From assembly GCA_002796325.1 (NCBI GenBank), contig PCXA01000001.1, positions 372,743 to 436,742 on the forward strand: 64,000 bases of DNA, written 5' to 3'. This document shows, piece after piece, positions 62,034 to 64,000 of the stretch. A program made the translations under genes and the position numbers. Positions within the stretch are counted from its first letter, which is position 1; each line of letters opens with the position of its first letter. Source of the DNA: Deltaproteobacteria bacterium CG11_big_fil_rev_8_21_14_0_20_47_16. GTDB taxonomy: Bacteria; UBA10199; GCA-002796325; 1-14-0-20-47-16. The notes below the pieces were generated by a model. That model made no database searches. It saw only the letters and a list, made by a program, of their open reading frames with translations, and was not told the DNA's origin.

Positions 62034-63068
62034 CTAATTTTTCTTGGCGAGTTCCCCATCAATAATGACGACGAAGTTGTCCAGTGGTTGTGCACCCGAA
62101 ATATTGATGCCGTTAATAAAGAATGCGGGTGTGCCGCTCACACCAACACTCGCGCCATAGGCTTGGTTTTCATCCACCTTCTTGGCGTATTTGTCGCTGT
62201 CTAAACACTTGTCAAACTTGGCTTGGTTGAGACCGACTTCCTTCGCATATTCTTTCAGTTTTGCTACTTCCAGAGTGCTTTGGTTATTAAACAGGACAGT
62301 ATTCATTTCCCAATACTTTCCTTGTTCGCCAGCGCAGTGTGCAGCTTCTGCAGCTTTCTTGGCGTTGGAGTGGAATGAGAGTGGGAAGTCACGTAGTGTG
62401 TAGTGAATTTTGTCTTTATATTTCTCTAGCAGTTGATTGATTGTTGGGCGAACGCGACCACAGAATGGACATTGATAGTCGGTAAACTCAATAATTTCAA
62501 CCGGTGCAGAAGAAGGGCCTTTGGATGGATTGTTGCCTGCTTCAACAGCAACGCGTGGTGGTTCCAGTTCGATTGCAATTTGGGAATCCTTTTTGAGCTG
62601 GGAGATGAGCATGGCGCGTGCTGTTTGAGCAGCTTGATTGCCCAAATATTGTGTTAGAGTGTCTTTCATTTCGTCAAATGACTTGCCACCCATGCGGGCC
62701 TTATTAGCTTCGTAAAATGCCTTTACATCGGCTTCTGAAGGCATTGCGACTTTGTCATTGATATTAATTTTGATGTAGTCATCAACGGATTTGCCATCTT
62801 TTTTTGCGGCAGACTCAATTAATTTCGTTTCAATTAATGTATCCAGCTTACCGCGTTTAATTTTGTAGATTTGCATGCCGAACTGGGCAAGTTCGTCCTT
62901 GGCGGACTCTGTAAGCTCAGCATCAGTAATGGTAACGCCATTGACGGTTGCAACGGTTGCATTGGTGCCTGTGACTGCAGGTGTTGTTTGAATTGCTGCT
63001 TTGCCCTTGCATGCAACAATCGACAACGCGATTGCGGCAATGGATAAAATGCGAATACTCTGTTTCAT
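62034..63068 (-). CDS. DsbA-like thiol oxidoreductase lipoprotein
   Basis: 344 residues from the ATG ending at 63068 with AGGA at good spacing; longer frames start with unlikely leader. The lipobox is IVAC at Cys20. Residues 35-160 resemble a SurA/PpiC-type N-terminal helical chaperone part ([11 protein letters not shown]). The DsbA-like thioredoxin domain has the active site C200-P-F-C203 and the cis-Pro [11 protein letters not shown]. It forms or repairs disulfides in the periplasm; it could act on the Cys-rich exported proteins here. Confidence 0.9.
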   Translation of the reverse strand: MKQSIRILSIAAIALSIVACKGKAAIQTTPAVTGTNATVATVNGVTITDAELTESAKDELAQFGMQIYKIKRGKLDTLIETKLIESAAKKDGKSVDDYIKININDKVAMPSEADVKAFYEANKARMGGKSFDEMKDTLTQYLGNQAAQTARAMLISQLKKDSQIAIELEPPRVAVEAGNNPSKGPSSAPVEIIEFTDYQCPFCGRVRPTINQLLEKYKDKIHYTLRDFPLSFHSNAKKAAEAAHCAGEQGKYWEMNTVLFNNQSTLEVAKLKEYAKEVGLNQAKFDKCLDSDKYAKKVDENQAYGASVGVSGTPAFFINGINISGAQPLDNFVVIIDGELAKKN

Positions 63069-63187
63069 GTCCCCCATCCTTTCGGAATTAGATAGCAAAT
63101 GATAGAGCGCATTTTGTAGCAACTCGTTTGGGGGAGCGCAACGAAAAACACCTTGTTTGCCCATAAGAAAACTGTTAGTCGCGCGCC

Positions 63188-63895
63188 ATGAATTCAGCAA
63201 TCATCTCGGACATTGGAATTATCATGGCCATCATGGCCTTGGGTGGAATTTTGCCTCTTTTGTTGCCACGACTCCGCCCTCATTTGCCGGTAGCACTCAG
63301 TGTGTCGGCGGGTATCATGCTTGGCACTGCTTGTTTGCATCTGCTTCCTGATTCCGTCGCACTGATTGGCAGCGCTGTGGGCTGGGCTGTTCTGGCGGGC
63401 TTTCTCTTCCTTTACTTCTTTGAGCAGTTTGTGACCGTGCATGTGTGCGAAGCCATGGGGTGTGAAGTGCACCATATGGGTTTGGCGGCATTTTTTGGGC
63501 TATCTGTGCATACCTTTGTGAATGGTGTGGCGCTAGGTGCAGGCTACTTGTCGGGTATTGCGGGTGTGGTGACGTTGGCTATTGCCGCGCATAAACTGCC
63601 AGAGGCCTTTACATTAACGGCTATCTTGCTGCATGAGCAATACCGACGAATCAATATTATACTCATGAGTTTGCTGTTTATGAGCATGATCCCGTTGGGC
63701 GTGGTAGCGGTAAAGTTCTTAGCGGTGTCCCCGGATTCCCCGTTAACAGGCTATGCCTTGGCGTTTTCAGCCGGTACCTTTTTGCATATTGCCGTTTCAG
63801 ACCTGTTGCCCGAAGTACACAAGAGTTCGCACCATCGGTTGATCATCTTGGCGGCATTTGTAGTAGGAATTGTCGCAACGATGCTTGTTCAGTAG
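63188..63895 (+). CDS. ZIP family metal transporter
   Basis: 235 residues with about eight helices. The ZIP metal-site motifs are SVHTFVNGVALGAG in helix 4 and AHKLPEAFTLTAILLHE in helix 5. It imports zinc or other divalent metals. The His-rich loop common in eukaryotic ZIPs is absent. No strong ribosome-binding site before the ATG; an internal ATG at 63224 is an alternative. Confidence 0.9.
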   Translation: MNSAIISDIGIIMAIMALGGILPLLLPRLRPHLPVALSVSAGIMLGTACLHLLPDSVALIGSAVGWAVLAGFLFLYFFEQFVTVHVCEAMGCEVHHMGLAAFFGLSVHTFVNGVALGAGYLSGIAGVVTLAIAAHKLPEAFTLTAILLHEQYRRINIILMSLLFMSMIPLGVVAVKFLAVSPDSPLTGYALAFSAGTFLHIAVSDLLPEVHKSSHHRLIILAAFVVGIVATMLVQ

Positions 63896-63919
63896 TTATT
63901 GCGGACCTCTTAACTAAAC

Positions 63920-63949
63920 AAAAAAGCCGCCTTAATGGCGGCTCTTTTT
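63920..63949. terminator. bidirectional Rho-independent terminator
   Basis: Stem AGCCGCC (63925-63931) and GGCGGCT (63937-63943), loop TTAAT, with T-run on the plus side and A-run (T on the minus strand) before it. It can end the ZIP gene and the minus-strand gene coming from beyond the window. Confidence 0.92.
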
Positions 63950-63967
63950 GTATCGACCTCAAGGGGG

Positions 63968-64000
63968 TTAACCCACCTTGGGTTCGAGGATGTTGGGGAC
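63968..64000 (-). CDS. 3' end of a minus-strand gene, mostly outside window
   Basis: On the minus strand the last bases read codons for VPNILEPKVG and then TAA (63968-63970), 18 bases before the bidirectional terminator. The position relative to the terminator is why I call it a gene end; only ten residues are visible, too few to name. Confidence 0.4.
   Translation of the reverse strand, partial: VPNILEPKVG

Noticed and set aside
62034..63200. 388-codon version of the DsbA-like protein
   Set aside because: It would bury the lipoprotein signal peptide 44 residues inside; the ATG ending at 63068 gives a clean signal.

Overview
The window looks like a chromosomal segment of an aerobic Gram-negative bacterium. 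It has a bifunctional class A penicillin-binding protein, many lipoprotein signal peptides ending in a lipobox cysteine, a quinol-oxidising alternative complex III joined to a caa3-type oxidase, ThyX in the ACIII-side neighbourhood, and elongation factor P. The act-sco-cta layout and the short exported lipoproteins suggest a delta-proteobacteria-like or related lineage, but that placement is inference; no rRNA or other phylogenetic marker was tested. I see no prophage, CRISPR array or complete insertion sequence.

Layout. 1-6571: the 3' part of a cysteine-rich exported protein, a TPR lipoprotein overlapping a PBP1b-type gene, an MFS exporter and an unknown protein. 6689-20967: one long minus-strand respiratory locus in the order actA-B-C-D-E-F, SCO-type copper protein, ctaC-D-E, a subunit IV fused to two cytochrome c domains, ctaA, ctaB. 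It encodes the path from quinol through ACIII hemes to an A2-type caa3 oxidase, plus heme A synthesis and CuA assembly. 21082-25151: thyX, an MgtC-like protein, tRNA-Ser(GCU), a Cdd1-type helix-hairpin-helix protein, EF-P and three small exported proteins. 25218-34438: an FHA/helical-repeat protein, alaC and a plus-strand run of small metabolic and membrane genes (kinase-like, DUF4870, OsmC, EVE, DedA, DoxX, CDGSH, BtuF-like, TerC, APC permease).

34443-53225: a thioredoxin/TPR lipoprotein with an unknown partner, then an uninterrupted 16.8-kb gene for a 5,590-residue protein. The giant carries a coiled coil, an HExxH metallopeptidase-like segment, a segment matching the pattern of the type III effector family HopA1, a SAM-methyltransferase-like fold, one late transmembrane helix and a canonical C-terminal FHA domain. 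It is preceded by a sigma-54-like -24/-12 site and by a sequence motif shared with the unknown gene at 5726-6571. This is the most unusual object in the window and the best candidate for an undescribed system.

53386-64000: a metallo-beta-lactamase-fold hydrolase, an M3 peptidase, a 0.4-kb gene-free block made of two large imperfect palindromes, an esterase, small exported proteins, amtB, tRNA-Ser(UGA), an alpha/beta hydrolase, serS, a DsbA-like lipoprotein, a ZIP transporter, a bidirectional terminator and the last codons of a further minus-strand gene.
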